Origin: Hydrangea macrophylla
Lineage: Eukaryota > Streptophyta > Magnoliopsida > Cornales > Hydrangeaceae
Assembly: GCA_033977485.1 (NCBI GenBank)
Contig: CM066984.1
Location: 44,523,100-44,587,099, forward strand
DNA: 64,000 bases
Direction: 5' to 3'
The position numbers and the translations under genes were made by a program. Each line of letters starts with the position of its first letter. The first letter of the stretch is position 1. The notes below the pieces were generated by a model. That model saw only the letters and a program-made list of their open reading frames with translations. It did not search any database and was not told the origin of the DNA. This document shows positions 13,221 to 21,522 of this stretch, one piece after another.

Positions 13221-16200
13221 CTTCAAAAGTAGTTTTGTGCTCACTCAAATTACTCAATACTTTTTCTATTTTAAAGATTGAGCCAACATGTTAACTTCCG
13301 CATACATTTGCAAATGTATCTAACATATTGTTTTTACATTTTTTGATCGGGTACTTTAAAACCACTCACTCCTATGTAACTTCGAATTGTTCTTGTTATA
13401 AATTTCATATAATGGAGACAATTTCTTGATGTATTTGGTTGGAGTCACTTTATTCTAACTCCTATTAGTTGAAATACCTATTTCTATGATGTACTAATTC
13501 CACATGTTAGTGCTAAGTAAGTAAGTACAACTTTACCTTCTCCGGATAGTAGATGCTTGGTGCAGTGATTATTGGTTAAAGCTCGATTAGCCAAACATTA
13601 GAACACAAGATCAAGCCCAAGGCAAAGATTTTGTGCAAATAATGCCAAAGGTTGGGTCTAGCAACCATTTTCTGCAAATTAAGCCACAAGCTTAAGCCCA
13701 TACCCTATTTAAACCTCCAAACACCCTCGCTTAATGGGGCCTGATGTTGGAACTTTTTTTACCATGTCTCGGACGCAGCTTTTGTGAAGATGGCTCAAAA
13801 TATTTGTTAATCAACAATCTTTTCATAACATTACTCATTTCATGGAGTCCACTTTCTTCTCATTAAGCCCACAGTGAGATTGTTAATATTTTTTTTGTTT
13901 CTTTGTTTGTCTTATTTTGATTCAAGCACTACTTCGATGCCTAAACATACAATAAACTATTAGTAGGACCATGTTAATTCCCCAAAACCCTCGAACCTTT
14001 GATTACAAAACCTAGCACCATTTGTCGATAAAACCCTCAATCTTAAGAAAATACAATCCAAACTACTTCCAACAAGAAATCCTAAAAACATTGCCTTTTC
14101 CTTCCGATCCCAAAATTCTGACAAGCTTGTCTCCATGATTCTACCAAAAATAACCTTAAAGCTTAACCAATCCACCCTGTATTTCACACTTAAACATGTG
14201 TTACTTTCTCAACCATCTATGGCAGATACCCTAGCCTGATCTAATTTGGTCGTAGTAGGCCTTAACTCCCTTCATCCTTATTCCTTGTTAAGCAATTTCT
14301 CGTTAAAACTCTTCAGAGTAGCAAATTGTATTCGGAGGTAACACAGATCGTGGTTATCATCAACCACCTATAAAGATCATAGGCTCCGTTTGGATTGTGA
14401 ATTTAGAGAAGGAAAAGAAAATGAGAAGAAAAGCAATTTTTCTAGTATGTTCCTCTTCCTCCATGTGTAAATGACACTAAATTAATCATTTTCAAAACAA
14501 AATAGCAACTCCAGGAAATAAGATCAGCATTCAGCAACCACTAGGAAAATTCAGTTTTTTTTTTTTTTTAAACTTACTTTTCACCATTTTCTTTTCCTTC
14601 CTATTTTCCTCACTAATTTTATAAATATATTTTTTTTTAACCAGACAACAAAAGAAGCATTTTCCGTATTGTTTTTTAACCTTTCCCTCACTAAATCCAT
14701 GAACCAGACAAAGCCTTCCGATCCAAGAATTCCTTCGGAAATATACGAAGGTTGACTGGGAATATGGATGATGGCCATAAGGAACACCAACATCTTAAGT
14801 GACATCAGAGAAACGAATAATATGTAAACATTGAACATTATCTAGATAAGTAGACCAAAGTCTATGCTTAAAGAAACGATTCAACTATTTAGACTGAACT
14901 GGAAATGTAAGGCTCCGTTTGGTTTGCGTATTTAGTAAAGGAAAAGGAAAATAATAAGGAAACTATTTCTGTAGTGTTTTCCTCCATGCTTAAATTACAT
15001 TTGAAATTTTCGAAATGCAATAGAATTCAAGAAAAGAGCAAGTGAAGTGAGTCACAAAGATTAAGATTTTAAATTTACTTTCAACATATTTTCTTTTCAT
15101 TCTTATTTCTTCATCGTTTTCCTTACTAACCAAACAAAGAAAAGGGTTTTCCTCTATGCTTTCCTCTCTTTTGCTCCCTAAATCCACAAACCAAACAAAG
15201 CCTAAATATTCAAATTTTGCAACGTATATTTTCGACATACTTATGCCGACTGCTATGTTACATGGACTCTTCTAAATAAGAGAAGTGTAGCCGTGTCAAC
15301 ATGACTCTTTGCGGACATGGGTATGACACTTGGGTAGGATCTTCTAGTGTAGTTTAGAGTAATTTTTAGCCAAGAAAGGCAAAGTAACCGTGTCGGATAT
15401 GGCAATCCATACCCGTGTCCTCACACACTTTGAAGAGTCCGTGTAACATAGATGCCAAGTTACCTTCTCACACCGGTGTTGGGTCATGGCGAGCATGGCA
15501 GTCATCTTTGCACGAATCAACGCAGAAGTGTATATAAAGTCAATAGGTATATTGCTAATTCTTTTACCGGCTTCAATTGCTTCCTCTATGCCTTTATTGG
15601 TCAATGTCACATCAACACACCCACTAAACAAGTTCTTCTCGTTCCACATTGACTCACCATGTCGAATCAAGATTAAAGCAGATTCGCCTGAAGCAGAGTA
15701 CACACTTTAGGTTTACTCAAACCCAAGTGTGGAATGATTCATAACCACACATAGTGTCAGTAGTAGTAGTTTATCGAGAGATTAAGGTTGTTTGTCTTAT
15801 AGCTTAAGAGAAGGAAAAGGAAAATAAGAAGGAAATATAGTTCCCTTCTGTTTCCTCCACGCTTAAATAACATTTAAAAATTAAAAAATTTAAATGCAAT
15901 TGTAACTTGGGGAAAAAGGTAGGGAATTGATTCACAAAATTCACAAAAAAATTGAATTTATTTCTCACTGTATTTTCTTTTTCTTCCTATTTTCCTCACT
16001 CTTTTCCTTATTAACCGAATAAAGAAAGTGTTCTCCTTTCCTTCCCTTTCCCTCGCTATATCCATGAACCAAACAGAGCTTACGAATCACAGTAAATGAT
16101 AAATACTCACTGGAAATATTCCCTGAATCAACATTGTTACTTTTCAAAGAGGAAGAAATTGGATCTATTACTGATGCAGGATATTTTGATGCTTCGATTA

Positions 16201-16381
16201 CACACGACTTAAACTGGTTTGTGCTAGAACTTACTTTTCTCAACAATCTAGCATTGCCCCTTAAGCCCTTGGGTATAAATCCTATGGAGAAATTTCTAAA
16301 TCCCTTACAAGAACCACTAGCATCACCAGATCCAGGGACTCGATGTGCCGCAATAGTTTTATGAAGTGCGATTGTGGCCAT
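1095..16381 (-). CDS. 2,3-bisphosphoglycerate-dependent phosphoglycerate mutase, plastid-type (multi-exon, 3' end outside window)
   Basis: Encodes cofactor-dependent PGAM, which interconverts 3- and 2-phosphoglycerate through a phosphohistidine. Joining 16381-16111, 15687-15464, 2543-2425, 2303-2147, 1408-1307 and 1214-1095 gives about 331 in-frame codons, with GT donors and AG acceptors at every junction and matching phases. Residues 1-70 are rich in S, K and R and have no PGAM similarity, as in a chloroplast transit peptide. The catalytic motif [11 protein letters not shown] puts the phosphohistidine near residue 100. YTSALIRA follows, then the acid in LNERMYGELQG (about E203) and the second histidine in VAAHANSLR (about H273). 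[18 protein letters not shown] is the conserved C-terminal region; the last 15-20 residues need one more exon left of the window. Intron 2 is about 12.9 kb and holds a whole copia element. The start at 16381 (MATIALHKT) is preferred to the ATG four codons upstream because an acceptor-like sequence (GATTACCAG) lies immediately 5' of it. All visible active-site residues are present, so the gene may be functional. Confidence 0.88.
1307..1408 (-). CDS. PGAM exon 5
   Basis: A phase-0 exon of 34 codons encoding [18 protein letters not shown] and then [16 protein letters not shown], including the second active-site histidine. The acceptor is ATGCTTCAG and the donor GTAAGT. Confidence 0.88.
1541..1786. 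mobile_element. Tourist-like MITE, copy 1 (degenerate)
   Basis: Degenerate copy of a family in the PGAM introns with ends like GGCTCCGTTTGGTTTGCG and CCAAACAAAGCC. The left end here is GCATTTGCTTTGTGC and the right end ATGAAGCAGAAAAAGCC. The centre has the shared runs of GGAAAA and TTTCCTTCC. Confidence 0.6.
1818..2127. mobile_element. Tourist-like MITE, copy 2 (TAA target duplication)
   Basis: The ends GGGTTCATTTGGTTCGCAG and CTATGGACCAAGTAGAGCG are inverted. TAA flanks both sides (1815-1817 and 2128-2130), as expected for PIF/Harbinger MITEs. It sits in PGAM intron 4, about 20 nt from the exon 4 donor. Confidence 0.75.
2147..2303 (-). CDS. PGAM exon 4
   Basis: The acceptor TTTTTCAG precedes GTACGGGGAG, completing the split Met. 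The exon encodes [17 protein letters not shown] through [20 protein letters not shown]. The donor is GTAAGG. MITE copy 2 (1818-2127) lies 16-20 nt downstream of this donor. Confidence 0.9.
2425..2543 (-). CDS. PGAM exon 3
   Basis: The acceptor TTACTTCAG precedes GTGCCAGTAATT. The exon encodes [15 protein letters not shown] through [10 protein letters not shown] and the first two bases of a Met codon. The donor is GTAATTTTG. Confidence 0.88.
2677..2961. mobile_element. Tourist-like MITE, copy 3
   Basis: The inverted ends GAGCTCTGTTTGGT and ACCAAACAGAACC match the family. The left flank is TTA; the right flank TTG has one change. Confidence 0.7.
3195..3640 (-). pseudogene. 3' fragment of an RTE-type LINE
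   Basis: On the minus strand the decayed reading includes a motif like [11 protein letters not shown], then [14 protein letters not shown], the conserved C-terminal end of plant RTE-clade reverse transcriptases. It is 5'-truncated, frameshifted, and lies in PGAM intron 2. Confidence 0.7.
3871..3933. repeat. Short tandem duplication, 32-bp unit
   Basis: ATCGAAGCATCGTAACGAAA and the bases after it occur at 3871 and again at 3903, an almost exact two-copy tandem repeat. No function is suggested. Confidence 0.9.
3940..4341. other. Intron stretch without recognised features
   Basis: AT-rich PGAM intron 2 sequence with no convincing coding region. It may hold fragments of older transposons; nothing further can be supported. 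Confidence 0.5.
4342..4510. mobile_element. Small terminal-inverted-repeat element (GGACACG type)
   Basis: The left end TGAAGTACGGACACGGATA and the right end GTGTCGGTGCTTCCTA are imperfect inverted repeats, and the middle is rich in GACACG/CGTGTC. It resembles small non-autonomous DNA transposons. No target duplication was identified. Confidence 0.4.
4890..5125 (+). pseudogene. Fragment resembling a proteasome assembly chaperone 4-like gene (C-terminal end)
   Basis: The plus strand reads ENTVSVT, then after a one-base shift near 4930 [19 protein letters not shown] and [15 protein letters not shown], ending [17 protein letters not shown] and a stop at 5127-5129. From memory of the family this resembles the C-terminus of plant PSMG4-like proteins, small chaperones of 20S proteasome assembly; a database search would be needed to be sure. 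It is antisense inside PGAM intron 2 and has no flanking exon signals, so it looks like a gene fragment or retrocopy. The copia element is inserted two to three bases before the end of its stop codon. Confidence 0.45.
5131..5244 (-). repeat. Copia 3' LTR (114 bp)
   Basis: Ends match the other LTR. It lacks a 17-bp stretch (AGGCTTAACCTAATTAG region) and has a shorter TA run. The purine tract lies at about 5245-5260. Confidence 0.95.
5252..6150 (-). pseudogene. Copia connection and RNase H region
   Basis: [18 protein letters not shown] opens the region and [17 protein letters not shown] begins RNase H. At GGNLVK a TAG replaces what is normally Trp in the family (WKSKKQN), near 5633. It continues [44 protein letters not shown] and stops at IYAPA next to the purine tract. 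Confidence 0.9.
6156..7174 (-). pseudogene. Copia reverse transcriptase with an internal 19-residue duplication
   Basis: Contains [49 protein letters not shown] and the catalytic motif YVDDIVITG. The segment [19 protein letters not shown] occurs twice in tandem (6294-6350 and 6351-6407 at the DNA level), in frame, in the conserved YGLKQ region just before the catalytic loop. A TAA stop ends the reading at about 6153. Confidence 0.92.
7131..7546 (-). pseudogene. Copia integrase, C-terminal part
   Basis: Resumes beyond the solo LTR with TPQQ, then a one-base loss before [10 protein letters not shown] shifts the frame. The catalytic Glu of VVERKNRHL is present. [28 protein letters not shown] and KCIFVGYS follow. 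A second frame change occurs near 7174. Confidence 0.85.
7552..9681 (+). mobile_element. Solo LTR of a gypsy-type element (2130 bp) inside the copia integrase
   Basis: Begins TGTAGAAACCCAGAATTTT and ends GGGGCGTTACA, flanked by ATAAC on both sides (7547-7551, 9682-9686). No internal region is present, so it arose by LTR-LTR recombination. On the plus strand a TATATAA box at about 7838 is followed by a CT-rich leader, which orients it. The end pattern (TGTARWACCC...GGGGCGTNACA) is shared with the second solo LTR at 50887, suggesting the same broad gypsy (chromovirus-like) group. Confidence 0.92.
7836..7846 (+). promoter_or_regulatory. TATA box of the solo LTR
   Basis: CTATATAACCC followed within 60 bp by CT-rich sequence, the usual U3/R boundary layout in plant gypsy LTRs. 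Confidence 0.55.
9687..10086 (-). pseudogene. Copia integrase, N-terminal and central part
   Basis: Continues in frame past the amber codon. [11 protein letters not shown] is the end of the HHCC finger; HSDVWGPS and LQSDNALEY carry the first two acidic residues of the DDE core. The reading is cut at GY by insertion of the solo LTR at 9682. Confidence 0.85.
10087..11664 (-). CDS. Copia gag, protease and pre-integrase region
   Basis: Starts at MADKKGSIS. The gag domain spans about residues 20-200, with UBN2-type motifs such as [12 protein letters not shown] and [13 protein letters not shown]-rich basic stretch precedes the zinc knuckle [14 protein letters not shown], whose final Cys is Tyr, so the knuckle is probably defective. 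The protease motif is [16 protein letters not shown]-pre-integrase similarity ends with [15 protein letters not shown] at an in-frame TAG, after which the integrase reading continues in the same frame. An in-frame polyglutamine run lies upstream of the protease. Confidence 0.9.
   Translation of the reverse strand: MADKKGSISSSDVVSMQIITTKLNGSNYLLWAQAMKVALGARKKLKYIESVAPAKDSKDYEDWVSEDYVVMSWLWNSMEPTVCSSVMFLSSAKEIWEFVHETFSMKKNVSRVYEVYQNLFLLQQGDKAVSEYYSTFKGLMDELNQYHPITNDVDVTKQQRDEFYVSKFLFGLHSNLQFVKSQILSGDGSIPSLSNVYSRVLRVTPESSSSASSKPVGKENSALLTSTGYRGAFCDRGNFPGNNRGRCGRGFGNSPPMFNGNRGRGGPPGRGRGFGRCRGSLYCTHCGGDNHTVDRYYDIYGKPWETSPNPALYSSDNASGSQQEVSTPTPPAVASSNESITLSREEYNALIQQQQQQSLSSTAGFAQSGNIACFSSFAPSPWVIDSGASAHMTGKSNVFSQLLSPPTQPSVVLADGRSCPIIGHGPVSPTSSLSLPSLNYIPQFPFSLLSVSQLTKSLNCSVTFYPSHCVFQDLSSKKMIGGGREQDGLYYLDQHPIANKTTTLHTAVSPHQWHCHLGHPSLQSL
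12043..12178 (-). repeat. Copia 5' LTR (136 bp)
   Basis: A very short LTR. On the minus strand it ends CTTTGAACA and is followed at once by the tRNA-Met-type primer binding site at 12042-12028. Confidence 0.95.
12184..12630. other. Intron sequence right of the copia insertion
   Basis: The first bases continue the sequence that followed the chaperone-like fragment before copia inserted (perhaps its 3' UTR). No further coding region or element was recognised. Confidence 0.4.
12632..13285. repeat. Triplicated ~220-bp repeat, each unit with a (CT)n microsatellite
   Basis: Three tandem units start near 12640, 12832 and 13072 with GTTGATGAACAYTCCTTTTA. Each contains GCCTTTCTTCCTTCTT, then a long CT run (about 12711-12763, 12951-13005, 13147-13217), then TTCTTCAAAAGTAGTTTTG and ATTACTTTTTCTATTT. 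The microsatellite was duplicated along with its flanks and has since varied in length. Confidence 0.95.
13290..14380. other. PGAM intron 2 stretch without recognised features
   Basis: No coding region or repeat boundary is supported here; small ORFs show no recognisable motif. Confidence 0.5.
14381..14716. mobile_element. Tourist-like MITE, copy 4
   Basis: Starts AGGCTCCGTTTGGATTGTG and ends GAACCAGACAAAGCCT, inverted ends of the same family. It contains a T-run near 14556. No clear target duplication. Confidence 0.75.
14911..15202. mobile_element. Tourist-like MITE, copy 5 (TAA target duplication)
   Basis: The best-preserved copy: GGCTCCGTTTGGTTTGCG at the left, CAAACCAAACAAAGCC at the right, and TAA on both sides (14908-14910, 15203-15205). 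Confidence 0.85.
15254..15450. mobile_element. Short TIR element (TATGTTACATGGACTCTTC type)
   Basis: The left end TATGTTACATGGACTCTTC and the right end GAAGAGTCCGTGTAACATA are inverted repeats of about 19 bp with few mismatches. It lies in PGAM intron 2, ending 13 nt from the exon 2 donor. A relative occurs at 18071-18383. Confidence 0.8.
15464..15687 (-). CDS. PGAM exon 2 (phosphohistidine exon)
   Basis: The acceptor CTGCTTCAG precedes GCGAATC. The exon encodes [18 protein letters not shown] and then [20 protein letters not shown] up to MTQHRCEK, with donor GTAACT. A short MITE (15254-15450) ends about 13 nt past this donor. Confidence 0.9.
15785..16079. mobile_element. Tourist-like MITE, copy 6 (TTA target duplication)
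   Basis: Begins AGGTTGTTTGTC and ends ACCAAACAGAGC, flanked by TTA (15782-15784, 16080-16082). It lies in PGAM intron 1 (of the coding part), close to the exon 1 donor. Confidence 0.75.
16111..16381 (-). CDS. PGAM exon 1 (transit peptide)
   Basis: Starts with ATG GCC and encodes about 90 residues ending GNIS, with one base of a split serine codon. The donor GTGAGTATTT follows. This is the poorly conserved N-terminal extension. A Tourist-like MITE ends about 30 bp into the following intron. Confidence 0.8.
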
Positions 16382-16399
16382 CCTGGTAATCAAACTAAA

Positions 16400-18064
16400 C
16401 CATCAAAACCATATTGCAAGGGAGGAATTAAAACATAAAGGGTATTAGTACATACTACACATGCATGATTCAATATCACTAGATAAGAAGAAATAGAACC
16501 ACATGATTGCACCTAAAAGCTCATTCACAAAGTAATACCACGCAATTTGTGCAACAACGTAATACCTAATCTCTTGAGAAAACCATCTGGTATGCAACAT
16601 GTAATTTGCAAAGATCACTTAATGTATGTTATGTACATATACATATATTTGGTTCAAAAACCAAGGTAACAAAACAAATTAAAGGAACCCAAGCAACAAC
16701 TCCCTGAAGTCTCGGTCAAGAAAAAAGACCCTACCACCCATTCTTCCATAGGGTCCATCTCAAAGTCACTCAATAGGATCCTTTAGATAACTTTTCTACC
16801 CGTCCTCCAACCAAGAAAAGATGACATCCCTTGAGCTCAGCTTGAAGATAGAACACTGCTCAAGGAAGGTTGAAAGACCAAACACCTACCGCTCATGATC
16901 AGTTTTTACCAAGTCCCTGCAAGTGCAGGACCAAGCATACCAAAGAAGATCCATCATCCATCTTAAAACCTTGACCGGTTTCCAAGCAAATCAATTGATT
17001 TCAACAGGATACACAAGGGACTTATTTATACACACAAGCACAGATTCTAGAAGAACACGGAAGAGATACAAGTCAGTTGATAACAACTTTCGTTACTAAC
17101 AGCCTAAATGAATCTCTAACAGCAAGAGAGTTCATGATCCAGTGCATAGGGAGCACAGTAGGAGAATGGACAACAATGAACAGCTGTACTTATCATAGAC
17201 AAATTTTTAAGAAGCACTTTGGAGTCCAGAAAGGCAGAAACCCATTTTGGCTGAAGCCGGTCCACAGGTCCTTCGGCCCAAACATAATGCAGGAAGCAGA
17301 TTAGGAGTTTTAATGAATTTTTGAAATTATCATGGTACCCTTGGGCTTACAAAGACAAATCTCAAATTTCAAACCAGTCTAAAACTTCAAGAATATAGTT
17401 CCCAAAGCACCTATGGATATAGTTCCCAAACACAAATACATAGCTATAGTAGAAGGCTAGAAGCACTAGGCGGATCTGGTTTGGATTCTGCTTCAACCTA
17501 AATGCAAAAGCCAAGGCAAATCCACATGGACCCTAAGAATGTAACAATGAGCTAAAGAAAGATTATGACAGGCTTTGGATCTTCTAGTGAGAAAAGAATA
17601 TCACTGACCACTCTAGCGCGAGTGCAACTTTAAGGAACATGAAGATTATCTCCATAGTACACGAACAACTGGGGAAAAAATAATCTTCACTAAGATCTGT
17701 ACTAGGATGTTCAGTTAATAAACCATCAATATGAGCTTGCCAAAGGAAAAATTTTTGTCCCGTGGAGGATTCAGAAATCTAAAACCGGAGGAAAATGGAA
17801 TAACCAAGAGGGGCGAGTTTCATGTCCTTGAATTATGAAAGAGCAGTCGAGTACCAAAAGATAATCTTGGCAAATTTTTTTCAAACAACTAGATAACTTG
17901 TACATCCCAATCCCATTTACTATACCAACGGAGAAACCTTTGACTCTAATAACTGGATGACCAAGTGTTTCGAGGGACATGGTTTGTCAGAGGATCCACA
18001 TCCAACAATTTGTCAGTCCAGAATTAATGGAGGTCACATCTCACAATCCTAATCCTTGACAATG
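16400..18064. other. Probable 5' UTR intron, left part
   Basis: Unique-looking AT-rich sequence between the PGAM start codon and the putative UTR exon. ORFs here (e.g. 17077-17304 plus) show no known motif. Confidence 0.4.
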
Positions 18065-18070
18065 TACTTA

Positions 18071-18383
18071 CCTATGGTACATGGACTTTCCTACTACCCC
18101 CAAGTACCCAATCCCCGCGTCCGACCCCTGTACCCAATTCGGACACTCGGATCCTCGACAGGTGATGTTGAAAGGTAAGAAGAAGCTAAAAATTGTGGGC
18201 AAATAGGTTTCTAACTATTGATATTAAGAAACATAGCGTGTTTATACATACAGAAGGTGTCCGCATACCCGTATCCAACGTTTAGACACATATCCCCGGC
18301 TCTTAAGATTTATTTTAGAGGAGGTCTGACACCTAGATACACACCCGCACCCGACGCCCATACCCGAGTCTGGGTAACATAGG
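18071..18383. mobile_element. Short TIR element related to the one at 15254
   Basis: CCTATGGTACATGGACTT at the left and GAGTCTGGGTAACATAGG at the right form imperfect inverted ends. TACTTA flanks both sides (18065-18070, 18384-18389). The interior is rich in short GTACCC/CCCGAC motifs. Confidence 0.7.
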
Positions 18384-18389
18384 TACTTA

Positions 18390-19468
18390 CATTTAAAAAA
18401 GCTTTCTCATGCAAGAGAAGCATTAGAACTAAGAACAGTTTGTCTAAAGGTTTATTCACAGGATCATCTAACCATAACATAATATCAGCCAACCCTGCCT
18501 TCAAGAAATTCATTCACGATCAGTGTCACACACATTTTAAAGGAGATGACTCTTGCGGAAAGGCTGTTGGGTTTTGAATTATAAATTTCAATTTTCAAAC
18601 AATAAGAAATACAAATTACAACTTTTCAAAGAGTTGTAAATGTTCAGAAAGTCATGAAAAGATCTATAAATATATCTTTGGTTCGTTTGCACATAAGAGA
18701 AAATATACAAAGCCATATATCCTTATACAAGCTTTGAAGAACAAAAAACGTTCTCTCTTTCCTTATCTAATTTTCACTTCTTTGAAAAGATCTAGCAAGC
18801 ATTGCATTTACTACAATAATCAGAATGCTATTCCAGCATACTGGAAAGTTCCAAGGATTTTTGGGTTATTTTGTCTTTATTAGTGCAAAACACGGTCAAA
18901 CAACAATAAAGGTGGCTTTCATTGTATTTTGGATTTGCAAGAAACCCATTTGCACACCTGAGTTGTCAAGTTGGGGGGTTCAAATATCTTATCGCGCCTT
19001 GAAGCCTTTTGAAGCTGCTTTACTTTTCTCTTTAAATTTTCCTATTAGAAGTTCCTTGGAATCAAATAAACACCAAATTTTCCAACACATTTCCTATCTA
19101 ACACAAATGCTATACAGAATACTGTTCCAGAATAAACCGGTCATCCTGATCATTAATCAAATTAGGGCCTACACAGATTATCTCAGTTGCCAGATCCCAT
19201 TATTACACTATTAGTTCTTAGAACACTAAAAAAAAACAAAAATTTCCAAACAAAGCATAACCAGAAGTTAAAGAAAACTCAAGACAGGAGGAACTTCATT
19301 TAGATGAAACAGAACCTCATGAGGTAAAATTATTTGAAAAATTAAACATTAGAAAAAACCATTTACCGAAATTGTAATGATACAAAACCAAGAAAATGAA
19401 AACGACCATGAATAGAATGAAACACCAAAAGATATATCATAAAGCGACAGAGCGTAACGAATACTTAC
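18390..19468. other. Probable 5' UTR intron, right part
   Basis: AT-rich and without recognised elements or coding motifs. The ORF at 18825-19214 (plus) has no family signature and is likely chance. Confidence 0.4.
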
Positions 19469-19660
19469 TTGTCATGGGACCTAATAATTGGGGATGAAGA
19501 CGACGACGACGACAAGACAAGGAAGGATGATTTGATGAAGTACAGATATTGGTTTACGTTATTGTGGCCAATTGAATGTGAGATTGATCCGAGGTCGGAG
19601 GTCACAATGATGTTGAGGTTTGGTATTGGTTGATTTTCAGAGGACGAAACGATCACAGCT
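19469..19660 (-). other. Probable 5' UTR exon of the PGAM gene
   Basis: On the minus strand this unique stretch ends in a strong donor (CCATGACAA then GTAAGTATT) and carries a (GTC)n run, common in plant 5' leaders. An acceptor-like sequence lies just before the PGAM start codon, so a 5' UTR intron of about 3 kb is plausible. Inferred from splice signals only; the upstream end is approximate. Confidence 0.4.
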
Positions 19661-19702
19661 TATGTTTGTCAACTTATCAGGCGCCGACCAGTTAAGAATT
19701 AA

Positions 19703-20325
19703 CACTATGTTTGGCAGTTTGGAGTGAAAAGAAATGAGGAGAAAGCCATAAGCGAGGAGAGAAAACAAAAGAAAAGAAAAGAAAAGAAATGACATGGTTT
19801 CTTTCACGTTGTTTGAGAGTTTACGAGAGAAGAGAAAATTGCTTTCTTTCCTTTTATTTGGGGGTTGCAAAGAAAAAAAAAGAAAAGAATAAAAAATTAT
19901 TATTCTATCCATTAATTGTACCTTAATAGAGGATGAGAGATACCAATGAAGAAGAGACGGAGAGTACTCAGAAGCGTGTAGGAGACGTGTTTGTGATTAA
20001 TGTGAGGTTTTTTTTTTTGCAGCAGTTGTGGCTGACGTATATGAAAGTGTATTATATTAGCCCTAGGACATGGCTGGAATTTAAATTTGTTAAGAATTAA
20101 ATAAAGGGTGTTATGGGTATTAATAAAATATCATTAATCCTCACTTTCTTTTCTCTCCATTTCTTCCCAATTTGGAGAGAAAGAAATAAAAAGAAAGTAG
20201 GGGTTACTTTTCTCTCATTTTCTCTCCCTTTCCCTCCTCACTAAAACTCTCAAACGAAAGAAAGTGAGAGAAAGTGAGGAACTTTCTCTTCTTTTCTCTT
20301 CATTTTAAAACTCTCAAACATAGTG
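19703..20325. mobile_element. Non-autonomous DNA transposon, 623 bp, CACTATGTTTG ends
   Basis: Terminal repeats CACTATGTTTG and CAAACATAGTG are perfect inverses, and TAA flanks both sides (19700-19702, 20326-20328). Subterminal regions are rich in GAGAGAAAAG and its complement. The 3-bp TAA duplication fits PIF/Harbinger; the CACTA start would also allow a CACTA derivative. It lies directly upstream of the putative PGAM transcription start. Confidence 0.85.
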
Positions 20326-20343
20326 TAAGATTCCCCATAACTC

Positions 20344-20998
20344 TAGTACTATTAATTTTTGGGTGGATTAGGACTGGTTTTAAACAAAAATGAAAAGAAT
20401 TGAATTGAAAGAATTATAACTATTTCCTAAAATACCCATACATACCTTAAACTAGACCAGACCAGACGACGAAGAAGAAGAAAAAAAAGAAGAAGAGAAG
20501 ATCAGACGAAGAAGAAGAAGAAGAGATCAGAAGAAGGACGAAGAAGAATGAAGAAGAACAAAGAAGAAGAAGAAGAAGAACGAAGAACGAAGAAGAAGAG
20601 ATCAGAAGAAGAACGAAGAAGAAGAGATCAGAAGAAGGACGACGAAGAACGAAGAAGACGAAGAAGAACGAAGAAGAAGAGATCAGAAGAAGAACGAAGA
20701 AGAAGAGATCAGAAGGACGAAGAAGAACGAAGAAGACGAAGTAGATTTGGGGTATTTTGGGAAGAACACATTCTGAGACTGAATTCTCACCAAATCCGAC
20801 CATTTTTGGTCGGATTTGTAAACAGCCCAAAACAAGAATTGGGTAGAATTCAAAATGAATTCATTTCTTGTTTTGTGTCATACCAAACACAAGAATTCCA
20901 CAAAATAGAATTGCAAATGAATTCTATTCTAGTTTGTGGCATACCAAACAAACTGTAGTACTATTAATTTTTGGGTGGATTTGGACTGGTTTTAAACA
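20344..20998. repeat. 43-bp direct repeats flanking a purine-rich insertion
   Basis: TAGTACTATTAATTTTTGGG and the 23 bases after it occur at 20344-20386 and 20956-20998 with one mismatch. Between them lie a GAA-rich tract and a segment with GAATTC-containing repeats. Confidence 0.9.
20465..20745. repeat. GAA-rich purine tract with degenerate minisatellite
   Basis: About 280 bp of nearly pure purine on the plus strand, built from GAAGAAGAGATCAGAAGAAG-like units. The ORFs it creates on both strands are low-complexity artefacts, not genes. Confidence 0.95.
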
Positions 20999-21180
20999 GG
21001 TTGGGTTGGGTTGTAAATCTCTATATAATGACCTTTAGAGAGCATTAGGACTGGCAATTGAAAACCAAATCCATCAACTTCCCCATATCAGCCGGCCCAA
21101 AAAAAAAAAAAAAATTCAGAATTTGGGTAGAAACAGTTTCAGTAATGGATTGTAATCAGTTTGGATCTGTGTGACACTAA

Positions 21181-21462
21181 GGGTGTGTTTGATAAAACTA
21201 AAAATTAAGTACTACAACTTAAGTGTTGAATTTAAGTACTGGAAATTTTAAGTAATTTTTATTTACAATACTGAAAACAGTGTTTCAAGAACTAAAATAG
21301 ATTGCATTCGGTGATTATTTTCAGTAGAAAATTTTCAGTTAATGTTTTCAGTGAATTTTTGGCTGCTTTTTCAATTAAGTGGAACATTATCAAACGCATT
21401 GAAAAAAATTACGTACTGAAAATTTTCATTTTCACCACTTAATTGGGTTATCAAACACACCC
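21181..21462. mobile_element. Tourist-like MITE (282 bp) with perfect ends
   Basis: GGGTGTGTTTGATAA at the left and TTATCAAACACACCC at the right are perfect inverted repeats. TAA flanks both sides (21178-21180, 21463-21465). The interior repeats AAGTACT and TTTTCAGT motifs. Confidence 0.92.
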
Positions 21463-21522
21463 TAAATTGCTAGTTGGGTTTTTGCAAGTCCATATAGACC
21501 CATTAACTATAGGATAAAGATT

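Noticed and set aside
17077..17304. 75-residue plus-strand ORF as a host gene
   Set aside because: No recognised motif and it lies in the putative 5' UTR intron of PGAM.
20447..20830. Ser/Phe/Leu-rich and Arg/Glu-rich ORFs over the GAA tract
   Set aside because: Both strands are open simply because of the purine repeat; there are no non-repetitive coding features.
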